Below, piece after piece: positions 8,459-19,615 of a stretch of 64,000 nucleotides of DNA. The stretch spans positions 1 through 64,000 of the forward strand of contig QJPP01003133.1 of assembly GCA_003996215.1 (NCBI GenBank). Reading direction: 5' to 3'. Below the pieces are notes generated by a model. The model was not told the DNA's origin. It searched no databases and worked only from the letters and a program-made list of their open reading frames with translations. The position numbers were made by a program, and so were the translations under genes. Positions within the stretch are counted from its first letter, which is position 1; the number at the start of each line of letters is the position of its first letter. The DNA is from Jaltomata sinuosa (lineage: Eukaryota > Streptophyta > Magnoliopsida > Solanales > Solanaceae).

Positions 8459-9616
8459 GGGTTAGGATCCAGTCCAGCACATTTTCATCCAGTATTGTTC
8501 GGTAGAGCATCTGATGTTGGACACGTATCCTAATTTATTTTTAATGGACAAGATATGCTTGCTCTTAACTATAGTTAACTTCTCTCACTTTTACCTCCCG
8601 TCTTCGTCTTCTCTTTTCTTCTTTATCTAAATTTGATTTTTCTCCCTTTCATCTATTTATCTCATTCGTCAATTTCAATGATGGCTCACTTATGTTACTT
8701 CCAAGCTTCATTTGTTAAAAGTATTTTAAAAATGAAAGTCAATATCAGGTTTATAATTTAAAATATTTTTAATCTATACGTGATATGTTCAAGTTTATAG
8801 AGGCGGATCCATGGTAATTGTTGGGGTTTTTCGAGAGCTCAATAAATTTTATCTGAACCTTATATTAATATTGAAAATCGATTAAATATATAAAAACTAA
8901 CTAACTGAGAACCCATAACGACTAAAAGGAGTTGTTGGCTTAGTAGCAAGAAGGAACCATTTGGTTATTATCAGTTTCAATTGGGTTTGATTTAGTTGTT
9001 CGGTTATTAATTATACACGAAAATAAAAAAAAAAAATTATTCAAAAGGAAAAAAAATGAAACAAAATCTTGAGATTACCACTTAAAATATAGCATGACGT
9101 TTTTCTAATACAAGATATTAAAATGTAAATAAATTTTGATGAAAACATATATAAGATATTTAAAATTATTCATAAAAAATAATATATTATATAATATAAT
9201 TATAAAATAGGTATATAATTTGTCAGTTCAGTTCGATTGTTTCTTTATTTTTTTGAACAAAATCAAAATCAAACCATATATTATCGATTTTTAAAAATAT
9301 AAAATCAAATCAAACCAAACCAAATCAAAATTAATTTATTTAATCAATTTGATTCAATTTTATAATTTAAATCAATTTTTATCCAAACCGGAACACCTTT
9401 AATCTCGTGAATAGCTATTTATCAGTTATCACCAAGTTCATTTTTGCTAAATTAACTGTGGCTTAGGTTACAGAAAAGAGAAGATAAAAGTGAGAAGTTA
9501 ACTATAATTAAGAGCAAGCATATCTTATCCATTGAAATGAAATTGGATACGTGTTCAACATCAAATGCTCTACCGAACAATATTGGATAGAAATGTACTG
9601 GATTGGATCTTAACCC
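8459..9616. mobile_element. Mutator-like MITE with TIRs of about 145 bp
   Basis: The left arm from GGGTTAGGATCC (8459-about 8605) is inverted at about 9470-9616, with shared blocks such as TTGTTCGGTAGAGCAT and AAGATATGCTTGCTCTTAA. Flanking 9-mers TAAAAAGCC (8450-8458) and TAATAAGCC (9617-9625) differ at one base. Long TIRs with a 9-bp duplication fit a non-autonomous Mutator-like element. There is no transposase; the interior carries another repeat copy. Confidence 0.82.
8940..9400 (-). repeat. AT-rich dispersed repeat, copy 1 (inside the MITE)
   Basis: Its reverse complement aligns with about 13365-13830 over most of its length: both begin near GTGTTC, pass a block with GATTAAATAAATTAATTTT and end near an ACCAAATGG/ACCAATAAT region. 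It has a low-complexity GGTTTGGTTT-like composition. The edges are approximate. It may be a MITE of its own nested in the larger one. Confidence 0.65.
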
Positions 9617-9744
9617 TAATAAGCCATACAATAATTTTAAAGTTATTCTATCTCAATTGTCAAAATGCAGAGTAGACAATAATTGTAGCATCCCTTTTTC
9701 CCGGTAATAAATCTTTTAAAAAACACACACACACAGTAGGCTAA

Positions 9745-10138
9745 GGGTTGTTTGGTTTGAAAACAAGTTATACTAAATTTAATTATATTGAGATTAGTTA
9801 TTTTGATATTATTTTTATTAATTGATTGATTGTTATATTAAAAATAATATTTATTCATAATTTTTAAATTATTTGTTTACAAAAATATTCTTCACCTTAT
9901 TTAGTAGAAAGAGTATTTAAGAGATTTCAAGGGTACTATTATCATTTTCACTATTTTATCCCGAAATAACTAATTTCTATACCATTATTCATTACTCTGA
10001 CAAAAATAACTTATTCCAATATTAATTATTAATCTTGATATGATTTATCCAAAAATTAGCAACCAAACAAAAAATAAAATAACATTAATTTTTTAATCAA
10101 AAAACTATTTTTGCTTGTCCATCATACCAAATAATCTC
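9745..10138. mobile_element. Tourist-like (PIF/Harbinger) MITE, 394 bp
   Basis: The left end GGGTTGTTTGGTTTGA and the inverted right end GAGATTATTTGGTATGA match the Tourist TIR pattern. The flanks are TAA (9742-9744) and TAA (10139-10141), the expected 3-bp target duplication. The interior is AT-rich and non-coding. A short CA microsatellite lies just outside at about 9722-9735. Confidence 0.8.
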
Positions 10139-10141
10139 TAA

Positions 10142-10552
10142 ATGAGTAACTTCTAGTATCTGAATTTATGGCAGGAGATTTGCTTTTCTGCCGATGATGA
10201 TGCTGGTGGGATAGATGAAATTTTTTAAATTTAATTTAAAGTTTTAAATTTGAGATTTGAGTATAAAAAAAAATTTATTAGTGAGCACTACCCTTTAAAT
10301 AGGTCTTAGGCGATACGAAGCATCAATACAAATACAAAACATTATTTTGAAAAGTTTTTTAAAAAAAGATAGGGCTTTTAACATCTGAAATGCACTACTT
10401 TTTTTCCCAACAGAATATAAAATGCACTAACTCAAATTTTAAATAATTAGAGTAAAATATTATGTCTCAATAAAGTACAAATCATGACAAACACTTGTCA
10501 TGTGAGACATGTTCATTAGTTGGCATGCGCACTGTAAGGAAAAAAAGTTTCT
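10142..10552. other. AT-rich intergenic stretch, nothing recognised
   Basis: There are no ORFs of note, no TIRs and no RNA gene seen. It contains homopolymer A runs and a GATGATGATGCTGG segment near 10193 without coding context. Confidence 0.6.
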
Positions 10553-10556
10553 TTAA

Positions 10557-10919
10557 CCATTCACTTGGTACAATGTATAAGGAATCTAATGGAAGCATTA
10601 GTTATACACTTTACTTTGTATTGAGTTATGCATTATTAATATTATAAATTTTTATGTACTAGTAATGCAATGTATTCTAATGCATGCATTAGTATGTTTA
10701 AAGACATAATTGTCTCTCACATCATTTCTATCTTATTTGTAGAGAGTATTTTCGTAAATAATTTTTTTATAAAGAAATTATGCAATGTATGTCATTTTTA
10801 ATACACCAAATCAAACACTGCATAAAAAATCTTAGCATACTAATACCAGCATTACTAATGCACGCATTACCAATACACCATATTATGCACTATTCTTATA
10901 CACTCTACCAAACGACCCC
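10557..10919. mobile_element. Tourist-like MITE, 363 bp
   Basis: The right end reads CTCTACCAAACGACCCC and its inverse matches the left end around TTGGTACAATGTATAAGG. Both sides are flanked by TTAA (10553-10556 and 10920-10923), fitting a TTA/TAA target. The interior repeats the words AATGCATGCATTAG and TTATGCA. It is non-coding. Confidence 0.75.
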
Positions 10920-10923
10920 TTAA

Positions 10924-11263
10924 TAGTTTTCATTAATCATCTTAGAGCCTGTTAAAATATTTTTAAACACTTGTTATTAAGTTAAAATAATAAAAATAAA
11001 TCAAAAATTATAAATTAAATTTTTTAACTTATGACTTATAGAAGCTCATTCAAATTGACCCTTAATTTTTTATTATCTTCTCTAATTTTGATTATTAAAT
11101 AATCACACCATAGTCCATAGGTTGGACCCACACACAAATTCGATGTTTAATCTTCTTTTTTTTTATGCGCCCTCAGACTAATTTGTAATTTCCTATTAAA
11201 AGAATCAGCTATACCTTTTTATTTTGGCAAAAAGCCAAAATATCAACATACCAATGTAAGCAA
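10924..11263. other. AT-rich intergenic stretch, nothing recognised
   Basis: Mostly A/T runs with no ORF, repeat end or RNA gene that I can support. Confidence 0.55.
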
Positions 11264-11272
11264 TTAAATTGG

Positions 11273-12261
11273 AGGCGGAAATCACTAGCGGTCCCTTAAA
11301 ATTGATACCAATTTTTACTTAAACATCTCAATTGAGTATTGTTCATTTTAACACCTATAGTAGAATTTCACTATATCATTTTAATACTTTTTTGACAGTC
11401 AACAAAAAATATAAGAAGAGTATAATTCACTCGCTGATGACATGGCAAATAACTAATTAAATAATTACATGTGGCATCTAAATTAAAGAAAAAAGAGAAA
11501 AAACTATTTTAAAATTTATTTAACAAATAAAATAAAAATAATATTCTAAAATAATAATTTACAACCCCCGCCCTCCCCCACCCGATCGTCTTCTCCACCA
11601 CCATACCCTCAAACTTTCTTAATCTCTTATTTAAAAATAAAGCTCATTTTAAGTTCTTTTTCAAATTATTCCTAACAACAATCTAAAAAATAAAGAAAAT
11701 GGTTGATAAAAAATTAAAGATTGTAAATTTAAATCACTATCTTCTTCAAACTTCTTTATCCAAAATTGATTTTTTATTTGTTGTTGTGACTAAAATTTTC
11801 AAAACAAAAAAAATTATCCCACCAATCTGATTTCACTTCTTATTTTCTTTCAACTTTTCAAACTTTGCCACCTTTTTTTCTTCAAATTCGTGTCATTCTT
11901 TTCTCAAATTAAAGAAAACTAAATCGAAGAGGAAGAAGGTTTAAGTTTGGAAAAATCTCCCCAAAATTTGCTCATTTGTCCATGACACGATCAAATGTAT
12001 TTTAACATTGGAGGAGCTTGAGCTTGGAAAAATGGTGACCAAAAAATGGAGAAGAAGAAGGAAAATATAAAATAAAAATGGGCTAAAATAAGCTTTTCAC
12101 GCACTATTAATGAGTGTATTACACTTTCTTTGTCATGTCAATGAAAAGTGTCAAAATAGCATAGCGATATTCTACATGAGGTGTTCAAAATGAACAAAGC
12201 TCAGTTGAGGTATCTAAATAAAAGTTGGTGCCAACTTTAAGGGGCCGCCGATGGATTTCCT
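11273..12261. mobile_element. Mutator-like non-autonomous element, about 990 bp
   Basis: The left arm (from 11273, with GCGGTCCCTTAAAATTG) and the inverted right arm (to 12261, with GCGGCCCCTTAAAGTTG) pair over roughly 140 bp including a shared TTGTTCATTTT block. The flanks TTAAATTGG (11264-11272) and CTCAATTGG (12262-12270) agree at 7 of 9 bases, a decayed 9-bp duplication. The interior has a C-rich CCCCCGCCCTCCCCCACCC patch (about 11566-11584) and GAAGAAG-rich sequence. No transposase is visible; a captured gene fragment is possible but not recognised. Confidence 0.75.
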
Positions 12262-12439
12262 CTCAATTGGATGTATAAGAAGTTTGCACACCATCTGTCC
12301 TTTTTATTCATATTGGAATGTCATGTTCTGCCATTAAGACTTAAGGTAAATTCTACAAAATAGTGGTTAGACGATTCTGTTATATAAACGAAATGTTGGT
12401 CAATCAAAAATTCTCATGTCCAGAAAATAAAAGTTATAG

Positions 12440-13075
12440 AAATGAGTATGTTGAGATGTATGTATGTGCGTTTACTAGGAGAGATATGATCAGAATGAAG
12501 ATATTTGAGATACGGTGAGAGTTCCCTTTATGACGGACAAGATGCGGAAAGCGAAGCTGAAGTAATTCAGACATATCAAGAGAAGATGCACAAACGCCCC
12601 AGTGAGAAAGTGTGAGAGGTGAACGTTAGAGGCCTGAGTGAGAGGTAGAGGGGCCGAGAAAGAGGTGATCAGGAAGGACATGACAAACCTTTAGCTTACC
12701 GAAGACATGACCCTCGATAGAAGGGTGTGAAGATCGAGAATTAGGGTAGAAGGCTAGTGATAGATAGTTTCACATTTTGCTTTTCCTTACTAATGGTATT
12801 AATATTATGTTCAGAATTTTTTATTATTTTATTACTTTCGTATTTCTCAGTTTTAGTTTTCTATTACTATTTATTGTCTCTTATGCTTTGACATTTTAAT
12901 ATCCTATTGTTGTTCTTGTTTATGATTTCAAAAATGTAATGTTTATTTTTTTCTTGAGCCGAGAATCTATTGAAAATAATCTCTTTACTTATTTAAGATA
13001 TGATAATATTTGTGACACTCTATCCTTTTTGGACCTCACTTATAAAAGTACGCTGAGTACATTTTTGTTGGACTG
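12440..13075 (+). pseudogene. 3' end of an RTE-type LINE (ORF2 C terminus and 3' UTR)
   Basis: Conceptual translation from about 12456 gives FTRRDMIR, then after stops and shifts IRKDMTNL, LTEDMTLDRRV and RSRIRVEG ending at TAG 12755-12757. This is the conserved C-terminal tail of plant RTE non-LTR reverse transcriptases. The following 300 bases resemble the family 3' UTR, including a GAGCCGAGAATCTATTG block near 12956. Only the 3' end is present, as expected from target-primed 5' truncation, and it holds several stops and at least one frameshift. There is no activity. Confidence 0.78.
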
Positions 13076-13202
13076 TCATGTTGGTTATATATGCGGGCTG
13101 CTTGTTTAATACTTATAGTAGAATTTGAAGAATTATTTTTCCTCCAATTAATATTATTTGATGTTTTGTCTTTTAACACATCATTTAACACATGACATAA
13201 TA

Positions 13203-13290
13203 TTACTCCCTCTATTTTATTTTATTTGGTCTATATTAATTTGATACTTCTCTTAAGAAAATATTTATTATGATTTATTTTATTAGATTA
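13203..13290. mobile_element. Fragment of a Stowaway-like MITE
   Basis: TACTCCCTCTATTTTATTTT is close to the Stowaway terminal consensus and is preceded by a possible TA target. The matching inverted end is not found nearby, so only one end remains. Confidence 0.5.
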
Positions 13291-13364
13291 GGCTTATTAA
13301 TTATGCTTTAGAAATCTAAATTTAACTACTAATACTTTATGTAGTCAATATTTAGTGATGATGG

Positions 13365-13830
13365 TTAGGAGTGTTCATGATTTGGGTAAAATCAAACTAA
13401 ATTGATTAAATAAATTAATTTTTATTTGATTTAGTTTGGTTTAGTTTTACATTTTTAAAAACCGATAATATTTGGTCTAGTTTTGATTTTGTTAAAAAAA
13501 AAATCAAAAAAATAACTGAACTAAACCGATAAAATCATACATGTATTTTTTTATAATTATATACACATAACATATTATTTTTTATGAATAACTTTAAATA
13601 TCTTATATATGTTTTCATCACAATTTATTTATAGTTTAAATATCTTGTATTAAATATACGGCATGTTATTGTTTTATATGAAAATATCAGATTTTTTTTT
13701 TCTTTTTCAATGAATTATTATTTTTTTACTTTCGAATGAATAATTTCTTTTATTTTAATGTATGATTAAAAAATTAAACAACCAAACTAAATTGAACCAA
13801 AATCGATAACAACCAATAATATGAAACTTA
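13365..13830 (+). repeat. AT-rich dispersed repeat, copy 2
   Basis: It is the inverse of the copy at 8940-9400. It starts near GTGTTCATGATTTGGGT and ends near CAACCAATAATATGAA. The edges are approximate and no clear target duplication was found. Confidence 0.65.
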
Positions 13831-15351
13831 GGAAGTATAACCATTTGCAGTCAGCAAATTATTATATTACTCATACATAGATAAGATAATCTTCATTAAT
13901 TAATGATACAAAAATCTTTTCTTCATTTTAACAGTGTAATGGGATTTGGACGGCGGGATTTGGTCGGTAATATGTTTTTGTATATGAAATAGAGGGAAAA
14001 CTTTGATTAGAAAAAATTGGTCACATCTCACTTCCACATTACTCCTTCAATAGTTTTCACATTTTAAAGAAATATGTATTGATCTAAAGACTATAATACT
14101 CTACCTTACGCTCTTAATTTTTAGTTTGAAAATAATAAGCCCTTCATCTTTTAATGGCTTAGTAAATCTTTTGATGTTTAATTTATGCTACAAACTAATT
14201 AAGTTTTTATATGTATTTTTAAACTGTTAAAAATGACCCTCAATTAGTATGAATTATGACATCTACTTTTTTCAAAATTTTAAAAATAAAGTAATAATAT
14301 TGTTTTAGAAATTAAAATTTCATACGTCTATTTTTCGTCCTTTAGTATTTTTTTTTAATTTTCAAAACATCATTTTGCTTTGTTGAATTTTATTACAGAG
14401 CTTCATTGTTTACTCTTAAATTGGTACAGTTAAATTTATAGACGTGATTTAAGGGCACAAAGATTGAGATGACCAAAACACGTGGTTTCTATACTGTAAG
14501 GCAAAAGAAATAATAATAAATAAAGGATAGAATTGAATAGAAACAATAAAGTAAGAAAACTGAATGAATCTGAGTTCCGGTGCTAAGTGTCACCAAATCA
14601 TCCTGATCTTATTGATGTTATTATTCTTCATAACAATGGAGCAAAGAGACTAAAGAGCTTTCGAGAATTTAATAACAAGAAACAATCAGAGTATTATGTT
14701 GGTGAATGAATGATATTCCGATGGTTAATAATGAGTAAATAGAAGACTATTAATAATAAAATCCTAGGTGTATCATCCACAACACTCAGCCCATTAAGAC
14801 TCTCATTTACTCACGTCAGCAATCATTACGTAATAGCTTACAAGGATTTTGGACTTTTTCAAACGGTTGGATCTTCGATCTTATCCTGACCTTATATTGG
14901 CCGATCAAAGTCTGGTGCTTAATACCCTATTTTTGGAGCTAGCGGCTTTGGTGATATGACATCGGTCCTGACTGTCTCGATTTAAAACTTTCATGGATAA
15001 GATTACCCTTATTGGTCAGATTTATTGAGTATGTCATGTATCGCTTCTTGATTCGTTTAAATCTAAAGTTTAATTTTTATCCCATACAGATAGTCTATCA
15101 AAAAGTGAAAAAAATTATCCTCTTCTTGATGGAAACCATGAAATTACCGTAATACGCTCAGTATTGCTGCCTCGTTAAGAACTTTACCAGAAAAATCACT
15201 TGAAACAAAAGTTGTCAAAGGGAAAAAGTGCATAACTTAGGGATCTAAATGATAAAGCCACCATTATGGACAATTTTGACTACACGTGAGGTAAGTGTTA
15301 GCTATGGATGGTCTATTGTAATTTGTAACACATAGTCCAACTCAAAATATA
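13831..15351. other. Intergenic stretch, no gene recognised
   Basis: AT-rich left half with no ORF. The right half (14550-15350) has more balanced composition. It contains a segment at about 15165-15200, TGCCTCGTTAAGAACTTTAC, that resembles a repeat word common in plant genomes, so an old repeat remnant is likely. No promoter, splice-supported exon or RNA gene could be supported. Confidence 0.5.
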
Positions 15352-15445
15352 TGACGTTCTCACATGACTTTCATTAATCATATAAGAGATATTAATACAA
15401 GAGCTGATATATATACAATTACATAAATAGTCCTTAATATTAGCT
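15352..15445 (-). mobile_element. Copia element, left (3') LTR, first part
   Basis: ACATGACTTTCATTAATCAT to ACATAAATAGTCCTTAAT matches the right LTR at 62540-62615 with few changes. The LTR is cut at 15445 by the family A Gypsy array and resumes at 48620. The outer edge is approximate: bases before 15362 diverge from the right LTR and no target duplication was found. Confidence 0.75.
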
Positions 15446-18400
15446 TGTAATGACTTGTTACATTGTTACGCTGAATTAAGGCATAAGTATCAGGCTAGAA
15501 AAGTCTCTAGGTGAGAATTGAAAATCTCAGGCTAGAGTGAGCTCAGACTAAAATATAGTGTTCTGTGCCTTAGGAGTAATTCGTATTTTGTGTGATTTCA
15601 TGTGGTAGTGTGGTGTCTATTTATGGATAGCCAACTATCGTAGGATCTCATAAGAAGTTTTGGGAAAAGAATCAGAGTCATGAAACTCCAGATATGATTG
15701 TAGCCATATTGGAAATAATTTGTTGTGTCTATGAAATAAAGTGTGTTGCAAAATGAGGATCTGAGAGCGATATGGCAATGTTCTGGAATTTGACTTCATC
15801 GCGACGGAAGGACGCCTCGTTGCAAAGATTCGTTACGACGAGACTACGCGGCAGTATACCTGTACGACTTTCAGTTTTCTAAGTCATTCTTCTCATTATT
15901 CTATTTCATCTTAGAGCTCTAAGAAGTGAGTTTTTCAGTAAAACTAGGGCAAACTTCATCGTTCGAGGTAAGTAATCTGTAGAACTCCTTGTTTAATAAT
16001 TAATTATCTTTCTTAGACTTTGGGGGGAAGAATTAATGATGGATTTCTTGCAATTAACTTTGGGAAGAACCCTGATGTGAGGCTAGACGTTATACTTTTA
16101 CATGATTATTTGCCTCACATTTACTCTCTTTATCGTAGCATTTTGAGCTTAAATATTGTAAAATACGCTTATATTGGTGGCTTTGATATTGTAGGACTGC
16201 TTTGAGAGAATTGGAGCTTAAATGAGAAGAAAAGAGCAATAAAGAACTAAGAAGGACCAAAGAAAAATTAACGTCGCAAACAACAATAGCAAGCACGAGA
16301 AGCAGTCGCGCCACTGCTTGATTTTCTTTAGTGGAGAGGATTTTTCTCCTTCTCTAAAGTTCTGCAGATATGCTGCGCCACATGCCCTCTTTGGCCTTGT
16401 GGTGTGAAACTTTGTTTTCCCACTCTGACGTGGATTCATATTTTAAAAGCCCAGGGCTCCCTAAACTCTATAAATAGGATTTTTCACGTTTCTTTAGGAG
16501 TTAGTTTGATTTTTGTGGAGAGAAACGCTAGGAAAACTCCAAGAACAAGGTTTTCTATTATTTCTTCAATTTTATTGTCGTTATTATAGAAATTCATGAA
16601 TTCTCTTCTAAAGAAAATAATGAGTAGCTAACTTTCTTAGTATCCAGGATTGTGGTTGGACATGAAGGTTGACGTTTGATAATTGTATATTTGATTGAGA
16701 ACTCCATCTATTGAGTTATTTATTTTTCCTTGATCGTAATTATTTAATTCTTTGACCAATTATCGGATACTATCTATAGTGCATAGATTGGACTAGGAAT
16801 AGGGAATTTACGTACGCGATAAGAAAAAGTAGGACTTGATTGTGAACTCTATAGGGAAGGGGGAATGATTCACTAACGTAGATAGAAATATACCTGTTAT
16901 CCTTGTCTAGTTGATACGGAAGAGAAATCATATGCCCTTTACTATCGACCGACGATCATAGGAATATAGGCGTTAGGAATAGTCGAGGAGACCTAGAGTT
17001 GTTGGCAAAATGCTCAACATGGTTAAACTCAACCCGCAACTAGTAACTCAAGAAACTAATTAAATATAGGTTTGACAACTCAATTGGATTGTTAAAAGAT
17101 CACGACCCTGGATCATCTCTCTCTTCTGAATTTCAGTAAAACAAATCTTAGCATATTTTAAATCTCTCTAGTAAGTTAAATTCAATCACAAGTAGCATAA
17201 TAAATCTTAAAACTCTCTCAATTAATTGTTACTCGCTGAATAGTTGTTATACAAATTTAATTTAGCAAATTAAATTCGTCAAATCCCTGAGGGATCGATA
17301 ACTGGACTAACCTCCTACATTACTTGAACAACTACATACACTTGCGTATGTGTTAGCCGCATGGATAAGTGTAAAATCACCTAGAATTGATCTTAAATTA
17401 TATTTTTTATGAGTTCTAGCATAAAATCATTAGTTTTTAACATGTTTAAGGCTAGTGAGGAACCTTGAGTTCCATAAAGGTGAAACCTTTAGGCTTATAA
17501 ATGGTGAAAAAGATATAAACTTGATTAGAAACCTTGAGTTCTTGATCCTATGAATGTAATGGGTCTTATTAGTAATTAATTGGCCCTTGAAGAACGCTAA
17601 AAATCTTGTTTAACGGGTAGAATAATTGCGTTTGATTCCCAAAGTCTGAAATGAAGGATAATTAGCTAATTACTCTTATATTATTGTTGTTTCTAGACCT
17701 TGTGCATTTCGAAGAGTTAAGAAAAGACAATGTAATGGTGAACCAGCTTGCGTGTGTTGTATCTTCACTCGAGGTAGGTTATAGTTTAAATTGGAGTTAA
17801 GACTCACCTTATTGCATGTTTTTAGTACAATTGTATAACCTGTAATTGGTCTTCAAACGTGATTGTATTGTATATGTTTTTCCTGTTGTGCTTGTATGAA
17901 TAGGCTAAATGAACAGAAAGTGATAAGTGAGATGAAATGGCTAAGTATTAATAGTGACTTAGGCACTGAGTATCTTCACGAGAATATGGGTCTGAGAACC
18001 TAATTATATAGATTTTGTTGTTAATACATTTCATATAGAGCAGATACCATGCTGATATGGTATATGGACACCTAGGGTCCTCTGTAGGTCATGACTAGTG
18101 GGCAGAAATAAAACCCACAGCATGTGTGTACACTCTTTTATCTTATTCTGTATTATTGTATTGCTTATTATGATGAGTGGGCTGAGAACTAAGGTGAGAT
18201 TAGAAATACAAACTCTATGAGCATAGATTGATGGATATAGTGATAGATGCGATAGTTGCCTAGTGTGATTACTCTTTTTATCTCTTATGGTCCTATTCTA
18301 TGAATTGTGAACTTGAATTGACTTGAAAGATTATCTTTTGGTTACTTATATGCTAAGTGTTGGAGTCCTATCACTTGTTATGTATTTTATTACTTTTTCA

Positions 18401-18549
18401 TGTTATATTGTGTGGTCGACCTATGATACCTACCAATATATAGTGTGTTATATTAATACTATAATGTGCTTTTCTTTTGTTGAGTACAGATCGTGTTTCA
18501 GAGCTGAAATGCGACCTCGGCTAGAGTAGAGATACCGATTGAAGATCCA
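15446..18549 (+). mobile_element. Gypsy family A, LTR 1 (truncated, with nested insertion)
   Basis: It starts TGTAATGACTTG after TAGCT (15441-15445) and follows LTR 2 (19616-21851) closely. It is interrupted at about 16078-17359. It ends at 18549, about 345 bp short of the full LTR, where it jumps directly into integrase sequence. The U3 part holds CG-rich short words near 15795-15865. TAGCT here and TAACT at 48620-48624 look like the target duplication of the whole array. Confidence 0.85.
16078..17359. mobile_element. LTR-like insertion in family A LTR 1
   Basis: LTR 2 and LTR 3 lack these roughly 1280 bases: they read GAACC-TATG-ATAGGTG where LTR 1 has the insertion. The insert carries TATAAATAGG (about 16470), then a leader-like stretch. 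It ends with CCCTGAGGGATCGATAAC and ACACTTGCGTATGTG, a style seen at the ends of Athila/Tat-type LTRs. The exact ends and target duplication are unclear (GATG left, CATG right). A solo LTR is the best guess; an older composite insertion is the alternative. Confidence 0.55.
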
Positions 18550-19615
18550 ATTTGGGTCATTGTTGATAGATTGACATAATCTTCACACTTTATCCCTATG
18601 CATATGACTTATAATGCAACCAAGCTGGCCAAGATTTATCTGAATGAGATTGTTCGATTGTACGAGGTGCCTATATTCATTATTTATGATAGGGACACCC
18701 AGTTCACCTCTAATTTCTGGCAGAAATTGCATGGAGAGTTGGGGACAAGATTAGACCTGAGTACAACCTTTCACCCTCAGACGGACGGGCAGTCCGAGCA
18801 TATGATTCAGGTGTTAGAGGACATGCTTCGTACTTGTGTGATGGACTTCAAAGGTCATTGGGATCAATACCTAGAGATGGCATAGTTTGCTTATAACAAT
18901 AGTTACCATTATAGCATAGATATAGCCCTATTTGAAGCTTTATATAGAAGAAGGTGTAGATCCCCATTGGTTGGTTTGATTCATCTGAAGAGAAACCTTT
19001 GGGTACAGACTTCGTAAGGGACTCCATGAAAAGGGTGAAGTTCATCCGAGGAAAACTTTTAGCAACTCAAAGTCGACAGAAAGAGTATGCAGACAAGAAG
19101 GTTAGAGACATGCTCTTCATGAAAGGTGAGCAAGTTTGCTCAAAGTTTCACCCATGAAGGGTGTCATGTAATTTGGAAAGCGAGGCAAGTTAAGTCTGAG
19201 ATATATTGGGTCCTTCAAAATTCTTCAGAAGGTGGAACCAGTAGCTTATAGGTTTGCTTTACCATATTGTTTGTTGGGAGTTTATTCGGTACTCTATGTG
19301 TCGATGCTTAAGAAGTACCATGGTGATAGTAATTACATTATTCGCTGGGATTCGGTCATGTTAAATGCGAACCTCTCATATGAAGAAGAGATCATTTTTA
19401 TTCTTGATCGAGATGTTCGGAAGTTGAGGACCAAGGAAATTGCATTTGTGAAGGCAAATTGGAAGAATCGTCCAGTTGAGGAGGCCACTTGGGATATCAA
19501 GGCAGACATGCGGGACAAGTATCCTCACTTGTTCACCGATTCAGGTAAATTTTGTTTTTCCCTATTTTCTCTTAATTATCATTTAGGGCCTATTGATTAT
19601 TTTATTGATATCTAA
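18550..19615 (+). pseudogene. Family A unit 1: integrase core and chromodomain remnant
   Basis: It enters in the integrase core at the sequence for WVIVDRLT (18555-18580) and contains DRDTQFTSNFW (second catalytic Asp near 18688) and FHPQTDGQSE. Stops and shifts follow around 18882 and 19020-19230. The 19232-19615 frame has SMLKKYHGDSNYIIRWD and a chromodomain-like end, ATWDIKADMRDKYPHLF. Chromodomains steer integration to heterochromatin in chromoviruses. Gag, protease, RT and RNase H of this unit are deleted. Confidence 0.85.

Noticed and set aside
9722..9735. CA dinucleotide run
   Set aside because: A short microsatellite of ordinary kind; it is mentioned only as a flank of the Tourist-like MITE.
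11566..11584. C-rich patch considered as a G-quadruplex or promoter element
   Set aside because: It lies inside a MITE with no gene nearby and there is no further support.
12490..12681. 63-codon ORF on the minus strand
   Set aside because: It is the antisense shadow of the plus-strand LINE fragment.
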